From Janibacter sp. A1S7 (GTDB lineage Bacteria > Actinomycetota > Actinomycetes > Actinomycetales > Dermatophilaceae): 64,000 nucleotides of DNA. Shown here piece after piece: positions 39,706 to 50,000 of the stretch (position 1 is the first letter of the stretch; the number at the start of each line of letters is the position of its first letter). The notes beneath the pieces are model-generated. The model saw only the letters and a program-made list of their open reading frames with translations. It had not been told where the DNA came from and made no database searches. The position numbers were made by a program, and so were the translations under genes. The DNA lies in assembly GCF_037198315.1 (NCBI RefSeq), contig NZ_CP144913.1:3100001-3164000 (forward strand), read 5' to 3'.

Positions 39706-40631
39706 GCGGGGAGATGGTCGTCGAACCACCGGATGACGTCGGCCATGACCTCGTCGCGGTTGGTCTCGTTGAGGATCTCGTGACGGGCCCCGGGGTAGAG
39801 CGTCACCGTCACGTCGCGCACTCCCGCCGCGACGAAGGCGTCGGCGACCTCCCGCACGCCCTGACCCCCCTTGCCACCCACCGGGTCACGGTCGCCGGAG
39901 ACGAAGTACACCGGCAGGTCGACGGGCACCAGCTGCGCCTTCTTCGGCAGGCTGTTGATCCCGCCGAGCATGTCCGCGAAGAAACCGGCCGTGAAGACCT
40001 CACCGCAGCGCGGGTCGGCGACGTACTTCGCCACCTCGTCGGCGTCCCGGGAGAGCCAGTCGAACTTCGTCGTCGTCGGACGGAAACCGAGGTTGAACTG
40101 CCCGAAGGTCAGCGTGTTCATCAACGGTGAGGTGGCTCGTCGGCCGCGCACCCGGGACTCGAGGGTGGCGACGGCCTGCCCCACCGTGCCGAGCAGCCCC
40201 TGGTCGCCGCCGGTGCCGCTGAGGACCGCACCGTCGAGGTGCTGCCCGTAGCGGGTGATGTGGTCGCGCCCGAGGAAGGAGCCCATCGAGTGCCCGAAGA
40301 AGAAGAACGGCAACCCGGGGTGCTGAACGCGCGCGGCCGCGCCGACGGCGTGGATGTCCTCGACGGCAGCGTCCCAGCCGTGCTCGTCGGCGTAGACACC
40401 ACGGTCCTCCGGTCGTCTCGCGGTCTCCCCGTGGCCACGGTGGTCGTGGGTCCAGACCGCGTACCCGGCATCGGTGAGCGCCTGCGCGAAGCGCTCGTAG
40501 CGGCCGGAGTGCTCGGCCATGCCGTGGGCCAGCTGCACGACCCCCTTCGCCTCGCCGTCGGGGAGCCAGGTCCGCACGAAGAGGGGAGAACCATCGTGGG
40601 GGGAGGCGATGGTCGTGGTGTCGGGGCGCAT
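39702..40631 (-). CDS. Alpha/beta hydrolase, monoacylglycerol lipase-like
   Basis: A 309-aa serine hydrolase of the Hydrolase_4 / monoglyceride lipase group. The nucleophile elbow is FFGHSMGSF (Ser116), the acid is in YFVSGDRDPVGG, and the catalytic His in LYPGARHEILNE. The early VVQLAHGMAEHSGRYERFAQAL is diagnostic of MAG-lipase-like enzymes (HGxxEHxxRY), and THDHRGHGET completes the fold. It starts at ATG 40631 and is followed, with a four-base overlap, by the DUF998 gene. It may hydrolyse monoacylglycerols or lysophospholipids; no signal peptide is present. Confidence 0.9.
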   Translation of the reverse strand: MRPDTTTIASPHDGSPLFVRTWLPDGEAKGVVQLAHGMAEHSGRYERFAQALTDAGYAVWTHDHRGHGETARRPEDRGVYADEHGWDAAVEDIHAVGAAARVQHPGLPFFFFGHSMGSFLGRDHITRYGQHLDGAVLSGTGGDQGLLGTVGQAVATLESRVRGRRATSPLMNTLTFGQFNLGFRPTTTKFDWLSRDADEVAKYVADPRCGEVFTAGFFADMLGGINSLPKKAQLVPVDLPVYFVSGDRDPVGGKGGQGVREVADAFVAAGVRDVTVTLYPGARHEILNETNRDEVMADVIRWFDDHLPA

Positions 40632-40725
40632 GAGGACAGGGTAACGACGGCGGCCGCTCAGGAGACCTTCAGACGCCGATGTCATACTCTCCCCGCCTCT
40701 CCACCGCCCCCGACCCGAGGGACCC

Positions 40726-41364
40726 ATGAGCAAGAAGACGAAGCCGACGTCCGCCCGCGATGCCCGGCTCGCCCAGGCACGTCAGGAGCAGCAGGCCAAG
40801 GAGCGTCGCCGGACCTTCCTCCTCGTCGGAGTCACCGCCGTGATCATCGTCGCGATCGTCGCCATGGTCGGCTACGCGATCGTCAGCGAGGCCGACGAGC
40901 GGGAAGCAGCCGGCAACCTCGAGGCGGTCAAGGAGTACGAGTACCAGGGCGGCAACCACGTCCAGGGCGAGATCGACTACGCGGAGTCGCCACCCGTCGG
41001 CGGCGAGCACAACCCGATCTGGCTCAACTGCGGGGTCTACGACGAGCCGGTGCCGAGCCAGCACGCCGTCCACTCCCTCGAGCACGGCGCCGTCTGGGTC
41101 ACCTACGACCCCGACCTGCCGGCGAGCGAGGTCGAGACGCTCGAGGCGACCCTCCCCGACACCTACACCCTGCTCTCCCCCTACGAGGGCGAGATGCCCT
41201 CGAAGATCGTCGCCAGCGCCTGGGGCCACCAGCTGGCGCTGGACTCGGCGGACGACCCCCGGCTCAAGGGATTCATCAAGGAGTACCGCGAGGGGCCCCA
41301 GACCCCGGAACCGGGAGCGGCGTGCACCGGCGGTGTTGACGCGTCCGGGACCGTCTCCCAGTGA
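40726..41364 (+). CDS. DUF3105 family membrane-anchored protein
   Basis: A 212-aa protein with a charged N-terminal arm of about 30 residues, a single membrane segment (FLLVGVTAVIIVAIVAMVGYAI), and an extracytoplasmic domain. The block YAESPPVGGEHNPIWLNCGVYDEPVPSQHAVHSLEHGAVWVTYDP contains the conserved His-rich core of DUF3105. Cys in WLNCGVY and in GAACTGG may form a disulfide. The family has no proven role. It overlaps the DUF305 gene by four bases, a common pairing in actinobacteria that suggests a shared metal-related surface function. Confidence 0.85.
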   Translation: MSKKTKPTSARDARLAQARQEQQAKERRRTFLLVGVTAVIIVAIVAMVGYAIVSEADEREAAGNLEAVKEYEYQGGNHVQGEIDYAESPPVGGEHNPIWLNCGVYDEPVPSQHAVHSLEHGAVWVTYDPDLPASEVETLEATLPDTYTLLSPYEGEMPSKIVASAWGHQLALDSADDPRLKGFIKEYREGPQTPEPGAACTGGVDASGTVSQ

Positions 41365-41993
41365 CGCCGAAGGCCATCGTCGCGGTCGTCGTCGCGCTCG
41401 CCCTCGGGCTCGTCGGAGGCCTCGCGCTGAGTGGCGTCGGCGGCGAGGAGATGCCGGCCGACGACAGCGTCGCGGCCGGTTTCGCCCGGGACATGAAGAC
41501 CCACCACGACCAGGCCGTCGAGATGTCGTGGATCGTGCGCGACCGCACCGAGGACGACCTCGTGCGCTCGCTCGCCTACGACATCGCCCGCACCCAGGAG
41601 AACCAGTCCGGGCGGATGGCCGGCTGGCTCGCGGTCTGGGGCCTGAGCCCGACCGGGTCCGAAGAGAAGATGGCGTGGATGCAGGGGTTGGGGCACGACC
41701 ACGAGGACGACCCGGACGCCCAGCTGACCGATGACGGCACGATGCCGGGGATGGCCTCGCCCGAGGAGCTGGAGCGGCTGACGTCGCTCCGCGGCGAGGA
41801 GGCCGAGGTCTTCTTCCTGCAGCTGATGATCCGTCATCACCAGGCCGGCGTGCCCATGGCGCAGGTGGCCCTCGACTACTCGCAGAACGAGCCCGTCGAG
41901 ACCCTGGCACAGTCGATCATCACCTCCCAGACCGCCGAGGTGGAGACGATGACGCAGATGCTCGCCGAGCGTGGCGCGGAGCCGCTCGACTGA
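41361..41993 (+). CDS. DUF305 family protein
   Basis: A 210-aa protein with GTG start 41361 and an N-terminal membrane anchor or signal segment (AIVAVVVALALGLVGGLALSG). The exported part has two ferritin-like DUF305 repeats: FARDMKTHHDQAVEMSWIV and FLQLMIRHHQAGVPMAQVAL. The MxxHHxxAxxM motifs, rich in His and Met, suggest copper or other soft-metal binding. It is translationally coupled to the DUF3105 gene. Metal binding is inferred from the residues; no substrate is known. Confidence 0.87.
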   Translation: MTPKAIVAVVVALALGLVGGLALSGVGGEEMPADDSVAAGFARDMKTHHDQAVEMSWIVRDRTEDDLVRSLAYDIARTQENQSGRMAGWLAVWGLSPTGSEEKMAWMQGLGHDHEDDPDAQLTDDGTMPGMASPEELERLTSLRGEEAEVFFLQLMIRHHQAGVPMAQVALDYSQNEPVETLAQSIITSQTAEVETMTQMLAERGAEPLD

Positions 41994-42007
41994 CGCACGA
42001 TGGGTCC

Positions 42008-42976
42008 ATGACCTTCGGCATCGAGACGATCAGGGACGCGGCGCGGCGCCTCGAGGGACGGGTGCGCACCACCCCCCTGCTCTCCGTGCCGATGCTCGAT
42101 GAGCTCACCGGCGCACGGGTGCTCGTCAAGGCCGAGTCGCTCCAGCTGACCGGTTCGTTCAAGATCCGCGGCGCGCTGAACACCCTGCTGTCGCTCACGG
42201 ACGCCGAGCGGGAGGCCGGGGTGCTCGCCTTCTCCACCGGCAACCACGGTCAGGCGGTCGCGGCGTCGGCGCGGATGACGGGCGCCCGCGCGAGCGTCGT
42301 CATGCCGCAGGACGCCCCCCGGATCAAGGTCGAGGGGGTGCGCTGGTGGGGCGGCGAGGTCGTCTTCTACGACCCGGCGACGCAGGACCGCGAGGAGGTC
42401 GGGCGCGGCCTCGTCGAGGAGCGCGGGACGACCCTGGTGCACCCCTACGACGACGTCCGCGTGATGTCCGGTCAGGGGACGGTCGGTCTGGAGATCGTCG
42501 ACCAGCTGCACGAAGGGGGCCACTCCCCCGACGCGATCGTCCTCCCCTGCAGCGGTGGCGGGTTGTCGTCGGGGACGATCGAGGCGGTGCGCTCGACGTA
42601 CCTGGGGGTCACCCCCTTCGTCGTGGAGCGGGACGGCTACCCGAAGATGGCGCGCTCGCTGGCCTCCGGCCGGGTGGAGACGGTGCCGGCGGTGCCGGTC
42701 TTCCTCGACGCGATCGGCTCGCCGACGGTCGGGCAGCACACCCTGACAGCCCTGTCCCGGCACCCGGTGACGCCGCTGACGGTCACCGACGACGACGCCC
42801 GGGTGGCCATGCGTGCGGCCTTCCGCACGCTCAAGCTGGTCCTCGAGCCGGGAGGGTCAGCGGCGCTCGCAGCGGTCATCGCGCAGCGGGAGCGCTTCGC
42901 CGGGCAGAGCGTGGTCGTCGTGGCCAGCGGGGGCAATGTCGACGCCTCGGTCTTCGCCGAGGTGCTCGCCGGCTGA
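42008..42976 (+). CDS. Threonine/serine dehydratase (PLP, fold type II)
   Basis: A 322-aa enzyme that deaminates serine or threonine to the 2-keto acid, or racemises serine. The Schiff-base lysine is Lys52 in QLTGSFKIRGALN. FSTGNHGQAVAASAR binds the substrate carboxylate, and the Gly-loop CSGGGLSSG holds the PLP phosphate. There is no C-terminal ACT regulatory domain, so it resembles catabolic TdcB or serine racemase-type enzymes rather than biosynthetic IlvA. It starts 14 bp after the DUF305 stop on the same strand, perhaps read through from that operon. Confidence 0.9.
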   Translation: MTFGIETIRDAARRLEGRVRTTPLLSVPMLDELTGARVLVKAESLQLTGSFKIRGALNTLLSLTDAEREAGVLAFSTGNHGQAVAASARMTGARASVVMPQDAPRIKVEGVRWWGGEVVFYDPATQDREEVGRGLVEERGTTLVHPYDDVRVMSGQGTVGLEIVDQLHEGGHSPDAIVLPCSGGGLSSGTIEAVRSTYLGVTPFVVERDGYPKMARSLASGRVETVPAVPVFLDAIGSPTVGQHTLTALSRHPVTPLTVTDDDARVAMRAAFRTLKLVLEPGGSAALAAVIAQRERFAGQSVVVVASGGNVDASVFAEVLAG

Positions 42977-43005
42977 GCCGTCCTCCGTGGCACCTCCGCG
43001 CACAC

Positions 43006-43560
43006 TCAGCGCAGAGTGGCGGCCAGCTGCTCACCGTCGAGGTCTCGGTCCGCGTAGACCAGGCGCACGGCGTCCGGATCGGGGTTGCAGAAGTCCTGCC
43101 CCCGCTGCTGCAGAGTCAGGCCGAGCTTCTCGGCGACACGCCGGGAGGCGACGTTGTGCTCGAGCAGGTAGGCGACGACGGGCGCCTCCGGGCGGACGGC
43201 GACGGCTGCCTCGAGCCCCGCCCGTGCGGCCTCGGTGGCCAGGCCACGCCCGTGGGTCTCGGCAGCGAAGCGGTACCCGAGGTTCCACCACCCGGCCGGT
43301 CGCAACGAGCACCCCGCGTGACCGAGGACGGCGTCGTCGTCGGGCGCCCGGACGATCCACTGCCCCAGGCCGTCCCGGTCCCAGGCATCGATCCACCCCT
43401 CGAGCATGGACCGGGTCCGCTGCGCGTTGGTGTGGCGCATCACGGGGAAGTGCGTCCAGACCCTCGGGTCGCTGTAGATCTCGTGGAGCGCGCCGAGGTC
43501 GTCGATGGTCGGAGCATCCAGGCGGAGTCGCTCGGTGCGGTGGTGACGACGGTCGGTCAT
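43006..43560 (-). CDS. GNAT family N-acetyltransferase (RimJ/RimL-like)
   Basis: A 184-aa acetyltransferase of the RimJ/RimL group, starting at ATG 43560. It opens with TERLRLDAPTIDDLGALHEIYSDPRV, the standard N-terminus of this subfamily. The CoA-binding loop is YRFAAETHGRGLATEAARAGLEAA, and LEHNVASRRVAEKLGLTLQQRG is the C-terminal block. Acceptors in this group include ribosomal proteins and small amines. It converges on the dehydratase gene and is divergent from recC by about 100 bp. Confidence 0.89.
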   Translation of the reverse strand: MTDRRHHRTERLRLDAPTIDDLGALHEIYSDPRVWTHFPVMRHTNAQRTRSMLEGWIDAWDRDGLGQWIVRAPDDDAVLGHAGCSLRPAGWWNLGYRFAAETHGRGLATEAARAGLEAAVAVRPEAPVVAYLLEHNVASRRVAEKLGLTLQQRGQDFCNPDPDAVRLVYADRDLDGEQLAATLR

Positions 43561-43658
43561 GCGCTGATCCTGTCAGGCGCCGCGGACGATGTCGGGACGG
43601 CCACGCTCCTGTGGACGGGTGAGCCCACGCTGTCACCGGGCACGGATACGGTCTGACC

Positions 43659-46600
43659 GTGGCACTTCACCTCCACCGCGCGCAGCGGACCGACCTCCTC
43701 GCCGAGGACCTCGGCGAGCTGCTGTCGACCCCGCTGCCCGACCCCTTCGCCGAAGAGGTCGTGGTCGTGCCCGAGCAGGGCATCGAGCGGTGGCTGGCCC
43801 AGCGACTCTCGCACCGTCTGGGCACGGGCGAGCGGGGTGGTGACGGAGTATGCGCCGGCGTCCGCTTCATGCGACCCCGCTCCCTGGTCACGATGCTCAC
43901 CGGCCGCGACGAGGACGACCCGTGGCTGCCGCAGCACCTCGTGTGGCCCCTGCTGGAGGTCATCGATGCCGCGATCGGCGAGCCCTGGTGCGCGGCCCTG
44001 GGCCGGCACCTCGGCCACGGCTCGGGCGATGCGGACCTCTTCGAGGTGCGGGCCGGTCGTCGCTACTCGGTCGCGCTGCGTCTCGCACGCCTCTTCCACC
44101 GCTACGGGCAGAGCCGTCCGACGATGCTCACCGACTGGAGCGAGGGCCGCGACACCGGCGGCGGCACCCGCGTCCTCGACGACGACCTGACCTGGCAGCC
44201 GGAGCTGTGGCGGCGCCTCGTGACGCGCATCGACGCGCCACCGCCGGACGTGCGGCACCGCGAGACGGTGGCACGGTTGCAGGCCCTGGGCGAAGGGGGC
44301 ACCGCCACGGCTCCCGCAGACGGCCGTGACGCGCCGGACCTGCGGCTGCTTCCGCACCGGCTCTCCCTCTTCGGGCACACGCGGCTCGCGGTCACCGAGG
44401 TCGAGCTGCTCGAGGCGCTCGGGCTCTCCCGTGACGTGCACCTGTGGCTGCCGCAGCCCTCGCCCGTGCTGTGGGAGCGGCTCGCCGACTCCGGCGCGAC
44501 CGGGGTGGTGCCGCGGTCGCAGGACCGCACGAGCGACCTGGTCCACCACCCGCTGCTCGCCTCGCTCGGCCGCGACTCCCGCGAGCTCGGGCGGGTCCTC
44601 GGTGACCGGGCCGAGGACGCCACCGCCCCGGCGACGGCCCCGACCTTCCCGCAGACCGTCCTGGGCTGGCTGCAGTCGGACCTGCGCGAGGACCACGTCC
44701 CCGATGCCGCCGAGCAGGCGACCCGCGCCGTCCCCGACGCCGATCGGTCGATCCAGGTCCACGCCTGCCACGGTCCCGCCCGCCAGGTCGAGGTGTTGCG
44801 CGAGGTGCTCGTCGGCCTCCTCGAGGACGACCCGAGCCTCGAGCCGCGGGACGTGCTCGTCATGTGCCCGGACGTCGAGACCTACGCGCCACTCATCGGG
44901 GCGGCCTTCGGCCTGGGCGACCACGGCACCGATGCCGAGGGCGTCGACACGCACCCCGCGCACCGGTTGCGGGTGCGTCTGGCCGACCGTTCGCTCCGGG
45001 CGACCAACCCGCTGCTCGATGTCGCCGACCGGATCGTCGCCCTGGCGGGTGGACGGCTCACCGCGAGTGAGGTGCTCGACCTGGCCGCGACGGATCCGGT
45101 GCGTCGCCGCTTCGCGCTCGGCGACGACGACCTGGAGACGTTCACCGGGTGGGTCGGCGACTCCGGCATCCGGTGGGGCTATGACCAGGTGCACCGCGCC
45201 CCGTTCCGCATGGAGGTCGAGCACCAGGGGACCTGGCGATTCGGACTCGACCGGCTCCTCCTCGGGGTTGCCGTCTCCGCCGACGGTCCCCTCCAGGTGG
45301 GTGAGGTCATGCCCCTCGACGACGTCGGCAGCGGCTCCGTCGACCTCGTCGGCCGCGTCACCGAGTTGCTCGAGCGGATCGGCTCCGGCCTGGACGCGCT
45401 GGAGGGCGCCGGCACGGCCGGCGAGTGGATGAGCGCGTTGACCGAGGTCGTGCTGTCCCTGACCGACGTACCGCTGCGCGAGCGCTGGCAGGTCGGGGAC
45501 CTGCAGCGCACCCTCACCCGCGCCGCCCGGCACGCCGACGACAGCGTGCCGCTGCGGCTGGCGGACGTGCGTGTCCTGCTCGCCGACCAGCTGGCCGGAC
45601 GTCCGAGCCGGGCGAGCTTCCGCACCGGCGGGTTGACCGTCTGCACGATGACCCCGATGCGCTCGGTGCCCCACCGCGTCGTGTGCCTGCTCGGCATGGA
45701 CGACGACTCCTTCCCGCGCCAGCAGACGGTCGACGGCGACGACGTCCTGGCCCGGGTGCCGCTCACCGGCGAGCGCGACGCGCGCAGCGAGGATCGGCAG
45801 CTGCTGCTCGACGCCGTCCTGGCCGCCCGCGAGCGACTCGTCATCGCCTACACCGGTTCCGACGAGCACACCGGCGAGCACTGCCCGCCGGCGGTGCCGC
45901 TCGGCGAGCTCATCGACGCCGCCCGAGAGACGACGAGCGCGCCGCTCGAGGTGGTCCAGCACCCGCTGCAGCCCTTCGACACCCGCAACCTCGCTCCGGG
46001 TGCGTTGGTCGGTGCCGCGGCCACGTCGGGCAGTTCAGCGGCGCCCGCCACGCCCTTCACCTTCGACCGCTCCGCCCTGGCTGCCGCCCGCGCGAGCCTC
46101 GGCGAGCGCACCGAGCCGGGCCGGCTCCTCACGAGGCCGTTGCCCGGCCGGGCCGTCGAGGACATCGCGCTGGTCGACCTCATCGCCTTCTTCGAGAACC
46201 CCGCGCGGGGATTCCTGCGGGACCGGCTGCACGTCGGGGTCTCGCGAGAGGCCGAGGAGGTCAGTGACCGGCTGCCGATCGACCTCGACGGCCTGCAGAA
46301 GTGGGCCATCGGCGACCGTGCCCTGCGCGCCCGGTTGGCCGGCGACGACGCGCGCGAGATCTACCGGGCCGAGCTGCTGCGCGGGGAGCTGCCGCCGGCC
46401 GGACTCGGCGCCATCACCCTCGAGGAGATCGGCCGGCAGGTCGAGCAGCTGATGGCCCAGGTGGCCAGCGGCCCAGCCGAGCCGACCCGGTCGGTCGATC
46501 TCGAGGTCGGCCTGCTCGGCGACCGCCGGCTCACCGGAACCATCGACGGGGTCCGTGGGCTGCACCTGGTCGACGTCACCTACTCCCGCCTCGGCCCCAA

Positions 46601-47090
46601 GCAGGAGATCGGCTCGTGGATCCGGCTGCTCGCCCTGACCGCCGTCGGTGGCGACGCCGAGCCGTGGCAGGCATCGGCGCTGGGCAAGGGTGCGCGGGGG
46701 TCCGTCGCCCGCACCACCCGCGGACCGTTGCCGCGCGAGGCCGCCCGCTCTCACCTGTCCGCCCTCATCGACCTCTACGCGCTCGGCCTCAGCGCGCCCC
46801 TGCCCCTGCCGGTCAAGACGGCCCACGCCTGGGCCCGGGTCGTCGAGCGCAACCCGACGATGACCCGGGTCGCGACCACCAAGGGCCGGAGCGAGTGGGA
46901 GCCGACCCGGATGCGCAACGGCGGCGTCATCCCCGGCGAGCAGGACGACGCGTGGTGGCAGCTCGTCCACGGGAGCGAGGCTCCCTTCGCCGTCCTGCTG
47001 GACGACGTCGCCGGACCCGACACCAACCTCGCCGCCCTCGCGCCGACGGTGTGGGGTCCGGCCCTGACCAACATCACGGGGAGCGCATGA
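43659..47090 (+). CDS. recC: Exodeoxyribonuclease V gamma subunit
   Basis: The 1143-aa RecC subunit of RecBCD starts at GTG 43659. It is the helicase-fold scaffold that splits the duplex and recognises Chi during double-strand-break processing. Family blocks are DPFAEEVVVVPEQGIERWLAQRLSHRLG, FMRPRSLV, LFGHTRLAVTEVELLEALG, VQVHACHGPARQVEVLREVLV-like VHACHGPARQVEVL, and PHRVVCLLGMDDDSFPRQ. The usual SF1 motifs are degenerate, as expected for RecC. It overlaps recB by four bases; recD follows likewise, so the three are one translational unit. Many actinobacteria rely on AdnAB instead, so a full recCBD operon is informative for phylogeny. Confidence 0.95.
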   Translation: MALHLHRAQRTDLLAEDLGELLSTPLPDPFAEEVVVVPEQGIERWLAQRLSHRLGTGERGGDGVCAGVRFMRPRSLVTMLTGRDEDDPWLPQHLVWPLLEVIDAAIGEPWCAALGRHLGHGSGDADLFEVRAGRRYSVALRLARLFHRYGQSRPTMLTDWSEGRDTGGGTRVLDDDLTWQPELWRRLVTRIDAPPPDVRHRETVARLQALGEGGTATAPADGRDAPDLRLLPHRLSLFGHTRLAVTEVELLEALGLSRDVHLWLPQPSPVLWERLADSGATGVVPRSQDRTSDLVHHPLLASLGRDSRELGRVLGDRAEDATAPATAPTFPQTVLGWLQSDLREDHVPDAAEQATRAVPDADRSIQVHACHGPARQVEVLREVLVGLLEDDPSLEPRDVLVMCPDVETYAPLIGAAFGLGDHGTDAEGVDTHPAHRLRVRLADRSLRATNPLLDVADRIVALAGGRLTASEVLDLAATDPVRRRFALGDDDLETFTGWVGDSGIRWGYDQVHRAPFRMEVEHQGTWRFGLDRLLLGVAVSADGPLQVGEVMPLDDVGSGSVDLVGRVTELLERIGSGLDALEGAGTAGEWMSALTEVVLSLTDVPLRERWQVGDLQRTLTRAARHADDSVPLRLADVRVLLADQLAGRPSRASFRTGGLTVCTMTPMRSVPHRVVCLLGMDDDSFPRQQTVDGDDVLARVPLTGERDARSEDRQLLLDAVLAARERLVIAYTGSDEHTGEHCPPAVPLGELIDAARETTSAPLEVVQHPLQPFDTRNLAPGALVGAAATSGSSAAPATPFTFDRSALAAARASLGERTEPGRLLTRPLPGRAVEDIALVDLIAFFENPARGFLRDRLHVGVSREAEEVSDRLPIDLDGLQKWAIGDRALRARLAGDDAREIYRAELLRGELPPAGLGAITLEEIGRQVEQLMAQVASGPAEPTRSVDLEVGLLGDRRLTGTIDGVRGLHLVDVTYSRLGPKQEIGSWIRLLALTAVGGDAEPWQASALGKGARGSVARTTRGPLPREAARSHLSALIDLYALGLSAPLPLPVKTAHAWARVVERNPTMTRVATTKGRSEWEPTRMRNGGVIPGEQDDAWWQLVHGSEAPFAVLLDDVAGPDTNLAALAPTVWGPALTNITGSA

Positions 47091-50000
47091 GCACACTGAC
47101 CCCCTTCGACGTGACCGCGGACCTGCCGACCGGCACGGTCCTGCTCGAGGCGAGCGCCGGCACCGGCAAGACGTGGACGATCGGCGCCCTCGTCGCCCGC
47201 TACATCGCCGACGGCACGCCGCTGGAGGAGATGCTCGTCATCACCTTCGGGCGCGCGGCCTCCCGGGAGATGCGCGAACGCGTCCGCGAGCACCTGCGCG
47301 ACGTCCACCGACACCTGGCCGACCCCACCCTGACCAGCGGCGACGAGGTCGTCGGGCTGCTGCGGGACGGCTCTCCCGAGGAGGTCGCGCTGCGGGAGCG
47401 TCGCCTGCGCGACGCACTGACCCACTTCGACGCGGCGACGATCGCGACCACCCACCAGTTCTGCCAACTCGTGCTGCGCGGGCTCGGCGTGGCCGGCGAC
47501 TCCGACCCGCACTCCCGACTCGTCGAGGACCTGTCCGACCTGCGCGACGAGGTCGTCGACGACCTGTACGTGCGCGGCTTCGCCGGTGGGGGCACGCCTG
47601 CCTTCACCCGGGCGCGCGCCGGCGAGATCGCCCGGGCCGTCACCGAGAACCCGCACGCCACCCTCGACCCGCACTCGCTCGACGACGGGTCCGCAGATGC
47701 GCGGATGCTGGCCTTCGCCCACCTCGTGCGCACGGAGATGGCCCGGCGCAAGCGCCGCCTCGGCGTGCTCGGCTACGACGACCTGCTCTCCCACCTGGCG
47801 ACCGCTCTCGAGGCCGAGGACTCCCCCGCCCGCGAGCGGATGCGCCAGCGCTGGAAGGTCGTGCTCGTCGACGAGTTCCAGGACACCGACCCGGTGCAGT
47901 GGCAGGTGCTCGACCGGGCCTTCACCGGGCACAGCACACTCGTGCTCATCGGCGATCCGAAACAGGCGATCTACGGTTTCCGCGGCGGTGATGTCGACAC
48001 CTACCTCACCGCCTCCGCCACGGCAGCAACCAGGCACACGCTCGGCGTCAACCACCGCTCCGACGGACCGCTCGTACGCAGCCTCGGGGTGCTGCTCGGT
48101 GGCTCCCGGCTCGGCGACCCCGAGATCGTCGTCCACCCGGTGAGCGCGGCGAAGGGGGGCTCACGCCTGGGCACGATCGACGGCACCGCCCCGGAGGGGA
48201 TGCTCGCCCCGGTCCGACTGCGGACCATCACGACCGAGCGGGTCCTGCCTCCCGGGGACAGGTCCGTCGCCATCTCGGTGGTGCGTCCCCTCGTCGCCGC
48301 CGACTGCGCCGCCGAGATCACCCGACTGCTGGCACGGGGTACGACCTTCGAGGGACGGCCGCTGCGCGCGGGGGACGTCGCCGTCCTCGCGCACACCCGC
48401 AACCAGCTCGACCACGTGCGCCAAGCGCTCACGGCCGTCGGGCTGCGCTCGGTGATCGTCTCCAGCGACAGCATCTACTCCTCCCCCGCCGCCGCGGCCT
48501 GGCTGACCCTGCTCGAGGCGATGGAGCTGAGCCACCGCCCCGAGCGGGTGCGCGCGGCGGCGCTGACCCCCTTCGTCGGCGCCTCTGCCGCCCAGCTCGA
48601 CGAGCGTGGCGAGGACCTCACCGAGGAGGTCGCCCACCGGATGCGGACGTGGGCGGGCCTGCTCGGACGTCGCGGTGTCGCCGCGGTGCTCGCGGCAGCC
48701 AGCGCCGACGGGCTCGATGCGCGGGTGCTCTCCCGGACCGACGGCGAGCGCCTGCTGACCGACCTGCGCCACGTCGGCGAGACGCTCCACCAGCGGGTCG
48801 TCACCGAGAGCGACGGTCTGGCCTCGCTCACCGCGTGGCTGCGCGAGCGGATCGGCGCCGCCCGCAAGGAGGAGCGCGCCCGCCGCCTGGACAGCGACGC
48901 GGACGCCGTGCACCTCGCGACGATCCACTCGAGCAAGGGGCTGCAGTACCCGATCGTCATGCTGCCCTTCGTCGCCGATCGGTGGTTGCCGACCCCGGAC
49001 GTGCTGCACTTCCACCGCGAGGACCGCACCCGCTGCCTCGACATCGGGATCCACTCCGACGAGGGGCGGGCCGACCGGCTCGCGCGGGCCGCCACCGAGG
49101 AGAGCGGGGAGTCGCTGCGGCTGTTGTACGTCGCGATGACGCGCGCGCAGAGCCAGGTGGTGACGTGGTGGTTCCCGTCGGCGAAGAACACCGGCCCCTC
49201 CCCCCTGCATCGCGTGCTGCTCGGACGGCGCGAGGGCCAGGGCGAGGTCCCCGCCAACCACCCCGTCCCCGGCGACGAGACCCTGATGAGCCAGCTCCAG
49301 GAGTGGGAGCGGCGCGGGGCGCTGCGCGTCGAGCTCGTCGACCAGCCCACCCCGATGACCGTCCCGGCGACCGCGCCGATGACGGACCTGTCCGTGCGCT
49401 CCTTCACCCGCAGCGTCGACACGCAGTGGCGCCGCACGTCGTACACGGCGCTCACCCGCCCGCTGGACGAGGCACCCCGCCCGGCCGAGGAGCTCGTCGT
49501 CAGCGAGCCGGACGTCACCGACCGTCAGGACGACGAAGGGAGTACCCCGCTCGCCGGCGCACGTGGAGCCACGTTCGCCCCCTCCGCGGGGGGCGAGGGG
49601 GGCGACGTGCCGGCCCCCCTCGCAGACGACCAGAGCATCTTCGACGCCTCGGCTTCCTCCCCCGACGAGGGGGACGGCCGTCACCTCCCCTCACCCATGG
49701 CCGACCTGCCCGTCGGGGCCGGCTTCGGCTCCCTCGTGCACGCGGTGCTGGAGGAGGCGGACGTCTCGGCGCCGGACCTGCTCGCGGAGCTGCGGGAGCA
49801 CATCGAGGACCAAGTCATCCACTGGCCGGTGCCCGACCTCGACCGTGATGCCCTCGCCGAGGCACTCGTCGAGGTGGTCGACACCCCGCTCGGTCCGCTC
49901 GCGCCAGGCACGTCCCTGCGCGACATCGGCCGTGGCGACCGGCTGTGCGAGATGGACTTCGAGCTGCCGCTCGGGGGCGGCGACGCCGCGAGCGATGCCG

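Noticed and set aside
43557..45962. 801-codon minus-strand frame opposite recC
   Set aside because: It is antisense to intact recC motifs; the translation is repetitive and family-less. The same applies to the long frames opposite fdhA, selA, recB and recD.
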